Shown here: positions 1-11,700 of the stretch, one piece after another | Layout: every line of letters starts with the position of its first letter | Numbering within the stretch: the first letter of the stretch is position 1 | Origin: Syncephalis fuscata | Lineage: Eukaryota > Zoopagomycota > Zoopagomycetes > Zoopagales > Piptocephalidaceae | Assembly (NCBI GenBank): GCA_025786725.1 | Contig: JAHLTZ010000133.1 | Coordinates: 1-23,567, forward strand | DNA length: 23,567 bases | Reading direction: 5' to 3' | Program-made: the position numbers and the translations under genes | The notes under the pieces: generated by a model | Databases searched by the model: none | The model's input: the letters and a program-made list of their open reading frames with translations, nothing else | Told to the model about the DNA's origin: nothing

Positions 1-645
1 CGGCTGGGCTACGCGTGTAATATTCAAATCCCACGTTCGTATTATGCCAGCGGTGATACGGCCCAGATAGATGTATTTGTTGGCCCGGGCCTTACAGATT
101 TATTAACTCCCGAATCAAATAGTAACAATGGAAAAACACAAGCAATCAGTGGGCTGGCAACGAGCTCTGCGGCAGACCAAGCGTTAAATTGAAGCGTAAT
201 CTGTGCAGTTAACACCGCAAGGCGTAGTAGCGGTTTTATGGCAATAAGAAAAAACCAATTACTAAGGTGACTTTAATGCTCCACTTACAATCCCATTACA
301 AAGCATACAATGGTACAATATTTTTCCAATTCCTCGCATCGATGCACCATCTCTTCAGGCGCACAAATTTACTGTTGAGTATGTTTAAAAGTAAAGCTGG
401 TAATGCGTGGCAAGTCGGACACAAAGGCCAAATTTCCGATAACAGCACTATCTGTTACTCGAGACGAGCAATTTATGCCACCAGACACGCAGTATGGCTT
501 ACCGTTACATATTCGCAATACAGGCAATCAGTCATCGGATGGCAGTAGTAATAGCCAACTTGCATTGCCACCAGCACAACAACCACACAGTCAAGGATGG
601 GATCAGTCATATGTTGAGCCGCCGCCACCTTATTCGTGTGGTTAA
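1..645 (+). pseudogene. Arrestin-domain trafficking adaptor, 3' part, frame broken
   Basis: The 5' end lies outside the window. Frame 1 reads an arrestin C-domain-like strand pattern at the left edge (IPRSYYASGDTAQIDVFVG). The similarity then moves to frame 3 near base 182, to frame 2 near 203, and back to frame 1 near 385 (VEYV, then LKVKLVMRGKSD). Two stops in the 250-275 stretch suggest further slips. The last segment is open to the TAA at 643-645 and ends VEPPPPYSCG, a PPxY motif of the kind arrestin-related adaptors use to recruit the WW domains of Rsp5/Nedd4 ubiquitin ligases. By family, the product would sit at the plasma membrane or endosomes and direct ubiquitination of cargo transporters. 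Each visible frame change is equivalent to one lost base, so this may be an intact gene with sequence errors. Alternatives are true decay or an unrecognised intron around 220-275. The arrestin assignment is by eye and moderate. Confidence 0.5.
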
Positions 646-1203
646 TATTAATATTAATAATTTAAATTATGCTAATACATCAATGAATTTAATCAGTGCA
701 ATGCTATTAAGTTGTACCATATCGCGGCTATGATTTAAGCAACTAATAGGCAAATTTGCAAATGCATTACAGTTATGCTAAAAAGCTGTAAAACTCACAT
801 ATTTTGTATAAGCATTGTATCTTTGTTTATTTACTTATTTGCTACAATTGTTTAGATAACCAAGTATGCAATCTATGCTGATTTAAAATACACTGCATCA
901 TTCTAAAGTAATTGTTTGACTAATAGTATAGTTTACAGTGTATGTTTATTATGTAAATACATCATTGTTGCCTTTAGTTTACTCTGCCATTTTATTATTA
1001 CAGATTCTAATGGAAAGTATCAAACGATGTGTTTAACATATTTGCTATATTCAAATACAATCTACAAATGATTATTTATACTAGTTTCAATACAATGCTG
1101 AATATAATGTAGCAACACACGTTGTTACACGACAGCACCCATATATACGCGGCATAGGTCACATTGATTGCTGTTTGTTCTTTGTTCTATTTAGTCATTT
1201 AGT
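646..1203. other. Intergenic, AT-rich; upstream region of the F-box-like gene
   Basis: No coding signal was seen on either strand. A TATATA-type stretch (catatatacgcggc) lies about 60 bases before the ATG at 1204 and may be promoter sequence. This is inferred from position only. Confidence 0.5.
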
Positions 1204-2769
1204 ATGCAGCATATCCCTGTACCTGTTGTTGAGCGACTTGCGGTGTTTGCCGACGACAAGTCGCTGGTGCTGTTTGCGTCGTGCTCTCAGTGGCTGTGGC
1301 AGTGTGTTGGTATACAGCAGCGTGTATGGCGACAGCGATATATACAACACTACACGTTTAAAGACGACGACGAAGTACAGTGGCTGTCGTGGTACGTACG
1401 CACACTGCGAGTGTCTGGCGCACTGGCAGCAACAAGCAACACGGCGATTGATGTCACCCAGCTGAATGACCATGATATCAACTGGTTTCGTGCGTTCTGC
1501 CATCGACGTGCCACCAGTGCCAACTGGCTACGAGACAAGCCATATCCGATATATGACATAGTCGAAGATACATCGGACAGTGATCAGGTTATAGTATTGC
1601 AGCGTATAAGCAATAATAGTCGTATATTGGGAGAATGTGGTATTATTGAGCAATGCCAACCAATAGGAAAACCAAAACACCAGCAATTCTGGCGACTACG
1701 CAAAGTATGCTGTGATGGATTTGATCCAACAGTCAATGTAAAGCAGTTTTTAGTATCAGACAAATTCGTTGTAGCTGTTTTTAAAAAAACGGATGAAGAC
1801 ATCGATCTTTATGAGACACCATACAATGTTCTTATCTGGCCAATACATCGAGTATCAACAACACAGCCATATTCTGCTCCTTATTTATGTAATAGAGAAA
1901 TGTCTATTCGCGGCCGCTGGTTGTTATTTAGCTATATTAAAAGAAGTTCAGTTCCTAAATTACCACCATTGTCAACAACTCGTGTATTTGATATGGCTAC
2001 TCGGCAAATATGTATGGGAAGTATACAGAATAGCAACGGAACATCATTTATACAACGAGCCACTGAAGACACCGCTACTGTATTTTATGCGTATACAGAT
2101 GCAATTGATACTTTTCAAACTGTCTATTGGGGCGTATGGCAATTTTCTGTTTGCCAGCTAGAAGACAATCCTCAATGTTTGACACAAGGCAAATTTATTA
2201 TTACATACTTGTTTGATCTTCGTTGCCCTGTAGAAAGACTGGATGACGATCGTGTACTTGTTGTAAAAACTGTTGCGTGTGGTTTCAATGAAGCAGCAAC
2301 TGAATTAAACAGCGAAGTATTAAGCCTTGCAGTAATTTCGACTAATTGCGACAATTTAAATCAATCCATGGATAATCAAAAGCCTATCTGGTCGCATCAT
2401 ATCGAGGTTATTAGTGCTATACCAATTATTACTTCCAATGCCATAGCAATAATAACTTCAAAGGGATTGTCTATATACAGCTTATCTAATGGTACCATGT
2501 TGTCACAAATTAATATGGAAGTATTGGAGTCAATAATACCAAATTTTGAATGGCATATATCAAAACTTTGTAAAATTCAAAACCTTATTGTTTATACTTA
2601 TATGGGAGGGCATCCTCAAATAATTGATTTAATTCAGCCAACTAATAGCAAACGACTTGGTATTGTAGATGCTGAATTGTTGGCTATCGCATCAGTGAAA
2701 TCAAACACGACAAATGCACTTGTTATGCATTCTGAAGATGGCTATAAAATAGTTGACATTTCGTATTAA
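1204..2769 (+). CDS. F-box-like protein of 521 aa, intronless, otherwise unrecognised
   Basis: A single uninterrupted frame gives 521 aa. Residues about 4-50 (VPVVERLAVFADDKSLVLFA, then a conserved W, ending VWRQRYIQHY) resemble the F-box pattern: a Pro/Val start, a Leu-rich middle and a terminal W-R-x-x-Y. F-box proteins dock substrates onto SCF ubiquitin ligases through Skp1. The remaining 450 residues have many short hydrophobic strands ending in polar turns (for example VLIWPIHRV, KGLSIYSLSNG, EDGYKIVDIS), which suggests a degenerate beta-propeller; no canonical WD or kelch repeat is visible. There is no signal peptide or TM segment. The 5' 350 bases are clearly GC-richer than the AT-rich 3' half. 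It is the only sizeable intact gene here without introns. Identity beyond the F-box-like N-terminus is unknown, and the F-box call itself is moderate. Confidence 0.75.
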   Translation: MQHIPVPVVERLAVFADDKSLVLFASCSQWLWQCVGIQQRVWRQRYIQHYTFKDDDEVQWLSWYVRTLRVSGALAATSNTAIDVTQLNDHDINWFRAFCHRRATSANWLRDKPYPIYDIVEDTSDSDQVIVLQRISNNSRILGECGIIEQCQPIGKPKHQQFWRLRKVCCDGFDPTVNVKQFLVSDKFVVAVFKKTDEDIDLYETPYNVLIWPIHRVSTTQPYSAPYLCNREMSIRGRWLLFSYIKRSSVPKLPPLSTTRVFDMATRQICMGSIQNSNGTSFIQRATEDTATVFYAYTDAIDTFQTVYWGVWQFSVCQLEDNPQCLTQGKFIITYLFDLRCPVERLDDDRVLVVKTVACGFNEAATELNSEVLSLAVISTNCDNLNQSMDNQKPIWSHHIEVISAIPIITSNAIAIITSKGLSIYSLSNGTMLSQINMEVLESIIPNFEWHISKLCKIQNLIVYTYMGGHPQIIDLIQPTNSKRLGIVDAELLAIASVKSNTTNALVMHSEDGYKIVDISY

Positions 2770-3595
2770 TAAATACAAATATTATTCAGTATATAAATAT
2801 ATCTGAAATGTTTTTTACTGTACTTTACCATATGTTGGATTATAAATATTAGATCACACAGCAAGAGTAATAAAAAAATGATATATTTTATTATTTGGTT
2901 ACTTGATTTGCATTACGCTACCATCATTTATGTTGTTTGTTTTATTAATTAAATAGCGATAGTTTTGTTTTTTAAAATATTAATATATTACAATTAGTTG
3001 CATTTAATACAATTACAGCTGTATTAATCAATTTAATAATAATATCAATGATTAGTTTACTATTTTATTTATATACTTTAATAAACATTACTCGTTCTAA
3101 TCATCGCATTATACACGTTATAATTTTATTATTATTCATATAGTTTATTACATTCTAAATTACTATATGCTGCATTAACTATATTTGTTAATAAATACAG
3201 TATTTTTATTCATGGCTATATTTTTATAGATTTCAACTCGGCTCACTATGTATATAAACACAAATATACACTTTATCAATGACACCTATGCACTTTCTTT
3301 GACCATTCATTTATATTTATATTATTTTGTTAGTATAAAATTATATATCCAGTATAATAGAAAGCAAAAGAATATATAATTAAACATACACTTATATTGC
3401 GACATATTTAACGATAATCATATCACATCTTAATAGCAATTAACTTTTACTGCGTCATTCTTTCCCCGCCATTATTTCATTCTGTCATCCTTCACTTGTT
3501 TATTCTTGCTATTCCGTATATTCAATATTTACTATCTTTTCCATCATCTATTCACTGACACGCCACGATACTTTATCTAGCACGCCCAATTAACC
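2770..3595. other. Intergenic, very AT-rich; dynactin promoter and 5' UTR region
   Basis: No ORF or RNA gene was recognised. An AATAAA overlaps the stop of the upstream gene (2768-2773). The last 150 bases before the dynactin ATG become pyrimidine-rich (cattctttccccgccattat and following), as is common in fungal core promoters and 5' UTRs. Specific factor sites cannot be assigned. Confidence 0.5.
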
Positions 3596-6500
3596 ATGGC
3601 TGCACCAACCGGGCCAGTTCTTACGGTGGGCATGCGCGTACTTGTCCAACAAAATGCCGGTACCGTCAAGTTTGTCGGTCCGACATCCTTCGCGACTGGT
3701 AGATGGGTAGGCGTTGAATTGGACGAAGCATTAGGAAAGAATGATGGCACAGTACAAAACCGACGCTATTTTGAGTGTCAGCCAAACTATGGCGTCTTTG
3801 TACGTACCTCGCAAGTACGAGTACTCGATTCAACGCCAGCATCACCAACACTGTCGGCAACGGGTAGTGCAAGTGGAGGGCCACGTGTCAGTCCACCCAG
3901 TTCTATTAGGTCACCGGCACTAGGCACACCAGGTCGTGGTATTCGACTACCAGGTCGCTCAACATCCGGTGGTAGTAGTGGTATAGCACCACCTAGTGCA
4001 CCGAGTGCCGCTGCTGGTGGTGCAGCATCATCGTCACGTATTGGAGCAGCAACTGGAGGTCGGCCTGGCCATGCGCGTGCCCCTTCTGGATCGCATTCAA
4101 GAATGGTGGCACCGACTAATAGACGCCAATCAGGTATTGCACCACCAGCTACAGGTATGCGTGCTCCTGGCGGTGTACTTCGTCGACAGAGTATTGGACA
4201 TGATAATACGCCAAGTCCAGCAGTACAGCCACCACCAGATATCGATGATACACCTATAGTTGAAGATGAACCAGCTGAAATTAGTACAATAGCAGAAGTA
4301 CCACAAGCTGTAGCACCAGCACCAGAACCCGCAGCACCCGCAGCTACATCATCGAATGCAGAAGAGGTAAACATGATGAGGATAATTGTTACTATTTAAG
4401 CATTATTTACTAATAATTGATATCCTAGTTTGCAATACTAGCTAAACAAAATGAAGAATTGCGATTGAAATTAAAGATTTTGGAAAATAAACGTACTGAA
4501 GATCGTGAAAAGATTAAGGAAGCAGAACGAGCCAAGAACGATGCCGATCAGTTTATTGCTATTCGTACCAAATTGGCTGGTAAATACAGTTATTATTTAA
4601 GATTATTTTTTTACTTATTAGATGAGATTAGGCAAATTAAGTGAATTGCAACAAGAATTACGCGATACTCATAAAGAGTTAAGAGAACTAGAAGAGGCAA
4701 AGGACGACTTTGAAGCAAAGTACAACGATGCAGAAGAACGACTTGAAATGGCATCGTTGGATAAGGAAATGGCCGAGGAGAGAGCAGAGAATCTACAACA
4801 AGAGGTCAATCTATTGAAAGAAAAGATTGATGAAATTAAAGTTGATTTGGAAGCATTTGAAGAAGCAGCAGGCAAGTTTTACGTAATTATTACAACTATA
4901 GTCTTATATTATTGAATAGCACCACAAGATGGTGAAGGTGGCTCATCAGTTACAGTCATTCAACTTGAACGACAGAACGAACGTCTTACAGAGGCATTGT
5001 TTCGGTAAGCGATAGATTAACGCGAATATAAACTTGTTTAAACTAATATATAACAGATTACGTGAAGTTACTACTGAACAAGAAGCAGAACTTAAACGTA
5101 AAATTGCCAGCCAAGAACGGGATATTGCCGTACTTGAAGATGCAAAGAGTAAGTACATTGAATTATTATAGATTAGTTACTAATACTTTATTATTACAGA
5201 GCATAGTGAGAAGATGCGTGAAACTCTATTAAAGGCTGAAGGTCAGGTTGAGGATTTGAAACAGCAATTGGACGATGCACTTGGCGCAGAAGAATTGGTT
5301 GAACAGCTGACGGAGAAGAATCTAAATCTCAGCGAGGTAATTAATATATTACAAATAAATATATTGCTAATAGCTATTTATATGTAATATATAGCGTATT
5401 GAGGAATTAGAGATTGCCGTTGAAGATTTGGAAGCACTTAAAGAGCTGAACGATGAATTGGAAGAGAATCATGTAGAGACAGAGAAACAGTTACAAGAAG
5501 AAATCGATCATAAGAATGCCGTCATTCGTGAACAATTAAAGCGATCTGATGCAGCAGAAGAGACGATGGCTGATTATGAACATACTATTCAACAATTCCG
5601 TGAACTAGTTACTAGTCTACAAGATGATATTGAACAATTGAAGCAGAATGAAGCAGGCCAAGCTAACGATGAAGCCAATGACAACTTGATCAGTCAATCA
5701 CATGCTATGATCAGTCTTAATATGCAGTTACAATCTACGGTAATGAAGGCACAAGCAAAACAAATTGATTTGGAATTACGTAAATTGGAAGCTACTCAGG
5801 CAGCCCAACATTTGGCCCACATTGAGGTATAGTAATCATGTATTTATTCGTATTAATATTAATATTTATTATATAGCCATTCTTGCCTGAATCATTCTTC
5901 CGACGTGAAAGCAACTCGATTCGATGTGTTCTACTACTTGAACGTCTTGTTTTCAAGGCTGAACTTGTTGTGCGTTACATTGAACAAACACACAGTGTTG
6001 AAACGGCTCTTAAGGAAGAAGTGACAGGCGACTTGAAGGCAGTATGCGAGGTAAGCAGTATATATTATATATGGATAGCTATTTACTTACTGACTATATC
6101 TATCGATTATAGATGCGACAAAAATTGATCTGGCTTGCCGATGTTGCTCGTATGTTCAGCACTTACATGAGCAGTTGTCCAGTGGACGTATTTTTGAAAT
6201 TGAGCATTGTTCAAGATGAACTTGTGGTCATTGAACGGAAGTAAGTCGATACAATCATCGATAGATGTACAGGTGGCTTATCTTAATATATTGTAGGATG
6301 GATAATCTAGTAGAATTGATCAAGACGGAAGAAATCCGATATGGTGATTGTATAAAGGATGTTAATCGGTAAGTTTTTTCTGAATAGTAATTATTAATAC
6401 ATTGATTAATAAATATAAAGTGTGGCAACTCAATTGGATCACTTGACCGATATTCATGTCATACTTACCAAGGAATGTATGAGAGATCAGATTAATGGAT

Positions 6501-8389
6501 TCTCACGTGCAGCCGACTTGAATGCCGATCGTTTCCTAGTAAATATGGCGATTATCCGTCAATTATTATTGCCACCCACCTCCAATGAAGGTGTGTATCA
6601 TTGATTATATACTAACTATCCACTTATTATTTGCTATTTAGATGCACCACGTCTTGATATGGAAGATCGTGCCAAATTGATGGTTGAAATCATTGGGCCA
6701 ATGGATGAATTTTCCAAATTAGTCAAGACAATCAAGATTGTTACGCGTAAACTATCACGTCGTATGACTGAATTATACGAAAAGCATTTAATGCCAAAAG
6801 ACTTTATTTATGGTCAATTCAAAACAGCACATACAACTATTGCAAAAATGTCCAATTATTGCGATGAGGTAATTATACTGAACAGAGTATAATGGATCAT
6901 TATTTAACTATTGACCGTATTATAGCTTCTCACTCGTATTGCTGGCCATTACCAAGATTGCAAGGAATTGAAACGATTCCTTAGTCTACCTGTATTGCAA
7001 CAAATTCTATATGCTACAGCTGATGAGATTCTCCGTCAAACGGATATATCACCACTGGACAATGCAATGAAACTGGTGCAAGGCTACATTCAAGAACTCA
7101 ATCGATTCAGCGAGCTTATCGATGAAGATAAGAACTTGGAAACTGGTAAGTAGAGAGTGGTTTAATTACTAGTTTATACTAACCAATAATACTAGTTACA
7201 CCGGCAGTTACGCCATGGGCTTGCCGTGCACAGGAATTCAAGTCAGAGATTATGTTAACGGTTGATGTGGATCGTCGAGTACAAAGTCTAAATGATCAGA
7301 TCCTAGGATTGACTAAGGAATTCAAGTTTAAGGTAAATAGTGGACAAGTAAATGGCCTACACTATAACTAACTGTGTGGTATTAGGAACGTGTACTTAAA
7401 GAATCACACGTCAAGATTGAATTACTTGAAAGTCGTATGGAGAAGATGAAGAAACAGGTAAATATTGCTATTATTCAATAGAATGAATACTAAATCTATA
7501 TGATATAGGGAGAGACAATTATCGAACTTGAAAAGGAACTTGAACAGTCCAAGATACAAGAGAAGAATTACGAAGAAGCCTTGGAGAATTTACAAGCTGA
7601 TTTGGAAGCACTTGAAAAGGAAAATACCCGACTTAAACGCAGTCCTGTTAAGCCAGAAAGTGCACTTAGTAAGTAATGGATACCATTAATTGTCTATTGG
7701 CTATTATAATATATATCGATTATTATTAACAATTATATCATCATTAGCATCACCGACCACCGATACCGATCCACGTAATGTGTTGTCACCCACAACGGCC
7801 AGTCCAGAAACAATTGAGATTGCCAGTAGTTCAACTATTTATCAAGTAAGTCACTTTATTTATACATATCAGTCGCTTATCCTATTACCACTATTATAGG
7901 TTGATTCGCTACGCTCCATTGTCCGTTACCTACGTACAGAGAATAGTGAACTTAAACGACGGGCCATGTTCCGTGATGCCGATAATCTATTGCCTGTAAC
8001 AACCACAGCCAAGACAGCCAATGTTCAACTACCCAAAGATGCTGATCAGATCCTTAAATCAATTGCCCTTGAAGCCAAAGTACTTATTAAAGTAAGTAAA
8101 TGTATTAATGATCAAACCAACCAACTAACTGATATCATAATAGGATATGCGTGCAGTGAGTGCCACACCTAAACTCATTGACTTGACTACATTGTCAACA
8201 TCACCATCGGGTATAGCCAATCTTCATACAAAGAAGTGGCAATCACGTAAACAATCACCACAAGTGCTGTTCCAACAACAGCAATCACTTATCTATACGC
8301 TACAACAACGTGGTGATGCACTTAAAGAGAAGCTACGTACAGTTGTAACGGCACCTACTCGTCAACCAGCTCGAATGGTTATGCTCTAA
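3596..8389 (+). CDS. DCTN1: Dynactin large subunit p150Glued, 19 exons
   Basis: Shoulder and arm subunit of dynactin; links dynein to microtubules and cargo. Exons: 3596-4366, 4429-4579, 4632-4871, 4920-5004, 5057-5148, 5200-5336, 5395-5826, 5877-6050, 6113-6240, 6297-6368, 6421-6590, 6642-6868, 6926-7145, 7196-7332, 7386-7457, 7509-7668, 7748-7845, 7900-8091, 8144-8389. All phases join without a break to give 1267 aa, normal for the family. Residues about 10-76 form a CAP-Gly domain with the tubulin EEY-binding GKNDGTVQ motif. Residues 77-250 are Ser/Pro/Gly-rich and basic, with two RRQS sites. Residues 258-630 form coiled coil 1. From residue 637 ([12 protein letters not shown]) runs the dynactin-family domain, then coiled coil 2 from about 967. 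Intron 3 is GC-AG. The ATG at 3596 is the first one before the CAP-Gly domain. The gene lies head-to-tail with TRS85, 324 bases downstream. Exon borders were placed by eye. Confidence 0.95.
4872..4919 (+). other. GC-AG intron in dynactin (intron 3)
   Basis: The donor is GCAAGT and the acceptor is AATAG, with a length of 48 nt. Splicing here restores the frame, so coiled-coil sequence EEAA continues into PQDGEGG. No GT donor nearby does so without losing coding sequence. Confidence 0.85.
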
Positions 8390-8713
8390 TTATAAGATGG
8401 ATATTTTTATAATAAACCTGTGGATTGTTTTTATGTTGAATATAAATGTCTATAAATTACAATAATATTGAATATAATTAACTAAATGACTACTAATTGG
8501 ATAATTATTTACTTAATGACCAATAGATAGAACACACACACACACACACAAATAAACATTCATGTTCGTTATTTGGAATTCTATCATCATTACACTCCCA
8601 TTGACCAAAGTCTTGTTTTTATTCTACTACTTGCTTGTTCTATCTATCAGCCAGCTGTATTATTGTCATTTTGACGTTTAGACGTGTCTATTTCCACATA
8701 TACATGTGTCAGT
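8390..8713. other. Intergenic between dynactin and TRS85
   Basis: AATAAA at 8411-8416, 22 bases after the dynactin stop, is a plausible polyadenylation signal. An (AC)n microsatellite follows at 8532-8550. The remaining sequence should hold the TRS85 promoter; no motif stands out. Confidence 0.55.
8532..8550. repeat. (AC)n dinucleotide microsatellite
   Basis: About 19 bases of uninterrupted alternating A and C, read directly from the sequence. Confidence 0.95.
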
Positions 8714-11700
8714 ATGGCACAGCCCGATCGCGCCGATGTAGAACACCATGTAGAGGCAGCACTACGGTTTCCACGTCTATCTCCATTACGAACCGTTAGT
8801 CGGGCATTAAGTCCACGTATTGCCGTTGTATCCTCGGCTGATGTGGACGATATTTGTCAACGGTCGCGTCTCCATTCGCTCGCTGACCTCCTACTGCCAT
8901 TTGGTGACTTGGTCGACGGTAAAGGTAAGTATATCGACTTGAAAGCTACTCGATATTAATAAATCCTATGGGTATTCTATTCAAACGCTTAGTATCGGTA
9001 CGGGATTTAGGTGGTGTACCGTCAACACTCGATGGATTTCATGTACGATTTGCCGATTTGACCCAACTTGAAGAACCAAATTCATGGGCCGTTGACTGGG
9101 TAACAATGCAGATAGCCCGTCACCAACAGTCAAGTGATATAGGCAGTCAAGGTACAACGATGAATATACGAGATGCCAAAGATGTAACGCCAGAATATCG
9201 ATCAGGTAAGTTTAAATAGAAATAGGATAGAATATAGTGTTTAATATATATATATATATATATTAATAGTACCGTTGGAGAATATGACACCATGGTATCG
9301 TGATTTCCGTAACATCTATCTCGAATATGCTGGAGCCACCGAACATGAATCATTTGGTCATCCTGTAGCCTGTATCCTTTAATACATTCGTTATTATTAA
9401 TAATTAGACATCCTTAACCCAAATGTACTAATTAGGTGTTATTGCTGTATCTTCACTTCATCCAGATCCTATTGAGGCATTAGGACGTCTTTATGAAGCT
9501 CAAAAAGTGGCATTATTTGATAAAGGATTTGTAGATCCAAATATTCTTAAATACTATGTACTTGTACATGATTGTCAATTAGGTGATTTCACAAAGTAAG
9601 TAATCCATATTAATAACACATTAATTATTAATTAATTAATTATTAAATATTTATTATTAGATCACTCGCTTTATTTGAACGTATGCGTAAACAATTGGGT
9701 GCCCATTGTCATTTACTTAAACTGGGTGCTGCTCTTAATGATGAATTGGCACCTGATATCTGGGCACCTTATAGATCTCGTCGATGGCTTATTGATAATG
9801 CACCATCAGCTGATTGGAAGTCACTATCCTATCATTCATCCGATTCAATGATTCTACCTTCAGATAGTGGAGAGGACAGTTTACATTCAACGCGTACCAA
9901 GACTGTATCACCGCCTATGAGTGGTGGTGGATTATTGTCGCCTATCGGTGGTAGTTCAAATAGATCTATTCATGAACGGCCATCGTTGCGTAATGTAGAT
10001 AGTCTTGAAGAATTACAGCCGGCACCATTAATTGCCGCAGCTGATGTTGATTCTGTACGATTAATGATACGTGAACTAGTTGTACAAAGTCTTATTCCCT
10101 ACATGGAGCGTAACATTCAACACTGGAACGAACAAGTAAGTAGTTACCATTAGTATTTTGTACATACTTGTGTATTTATATATTGATAGGTGGCTAGTGG
10201 TCGACGAGGTGTAGCTGGTAGATTATTTAGTGCAGGTCGACGATTTTTTGGTCATCAAGCAAAAACAAGCTCAGTTGGACAAATTCAAGCAACTCATCGT
10301 GGAAGTGCCGATTTTACAACACCACAAGATCTAGCGACTGTGTATGTAATATTAAATAGATACTATATATAAATATATATTAATATTAACATGTATATAT
10401 ATATATATATATTGTAGATACAACTATTTATCGCCAGAAATGCAATTGCGTCGACAAGCCGACTTTTCTTTTATGTTGGGTGATTATCGATCAGCTTTAT
10501 CCGTCTATGATACGTTGAAGCGTGATTTCTCAATAGAAAAGGCGTGGAAACATGTAGCCAGTGCTCAAGTAATTAATACGAATGACACTATATATTAGTG
10601 TATTAATAGCGTATAATAATATTATAGGAAATGATGGGTATGTGTGAGTTAATTCTTGGTAATGGTGATCGATATGATGCCGAATATAATCTGGATCAAG
10701 TGATCAATATTTATGTACAACGAGCACGTAATGGTGAATGTGCTACCAGAGCGGCCATTCTTCATTATGAACTATTCAGATATGCAAATATGTATCATGA
10801 AGCAGCACATGCCCTACTTAAATCTACCGATGAAGTAAGTTATCGTATATTATAGTAATTAATCCTTATTAGTATTATTGTAGTCATCCAATCTTCGATG
10901 TGCACTATTTCTAGAACAAGCAGCCCATAGCTTTTCACGAGCTATACCACCCAAAGTACGCAAATATGCATTTAGTCTTGTATTAGCAGGTCATCGATAT
11001 AGTAAAGAGGAATTGGTAATTATATACTATTAATCAATACTATCCGCCTATTAATACACCATCTATACTATATACTAGCGTGATCGAGCATTTAGATGCT
11101 ATGAACTAGCATCGGCCGTATTTGATGAAAAGTCATGGCGTAATGTTGAGAACCATATTCATTTTGCACTAGGAAGACAAGCATTCCACCAAGAAATGCT
11201 TACCACTGCATTAGAACATTTTGTTAAACTATTCCATGAAAGTGATCAAAGTGCAACTGTACAAACATCTTATTTACGGGAATTTCTATATATTTGTCAG
11301 GTAACTCTCTCTCTATATACATATATATTAATGATATGAATAGTAATCGTGTATTAATAATATATAATAGAGTTATACGACGCGGTATAATAAGGATCCA
11401 TTGGCTGAAGCATCGCTTACCCTGCCTATCCCCATAATTGATGACCAACTTGTAACAGTTACTTTACCTAATTGTCAAGTACGACGTGAAGAATCAGATG
11501 ATGATGCCTGGCAAACGCTGGAAGCAGCCTTTTCAACCGAGGCCAGTCCAGCGATAGCATTGGGCGAACAACGTCGACCCACCTGTGCTGTAGGCGGTTA
11601 GTAATAATAGTGTATATGTATATATATATATACATATATTAACATAGATTCATAGAATCGGTGGTAGTCAATTTCGAGATATATAATCCATTAAGAGTGA

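Noticed and set aside
3787-4374. 195-aa minus-strand frame opposite dynactin exon 1
   Set aside because: It is the complement of the Ser/Pro/Gly-rich repeat-like segment. It is low complexity with no domain, and the plus strand encodes a clear CAP-Gly protein.
8684-8713. Ten-codon in-frame extension upstream of the TRS85 ATG
   Set aside because: It begins with GTG, not ATG, and nuclear fungal genes normally start at AUG. The ATG at 8714 is the first in frame.
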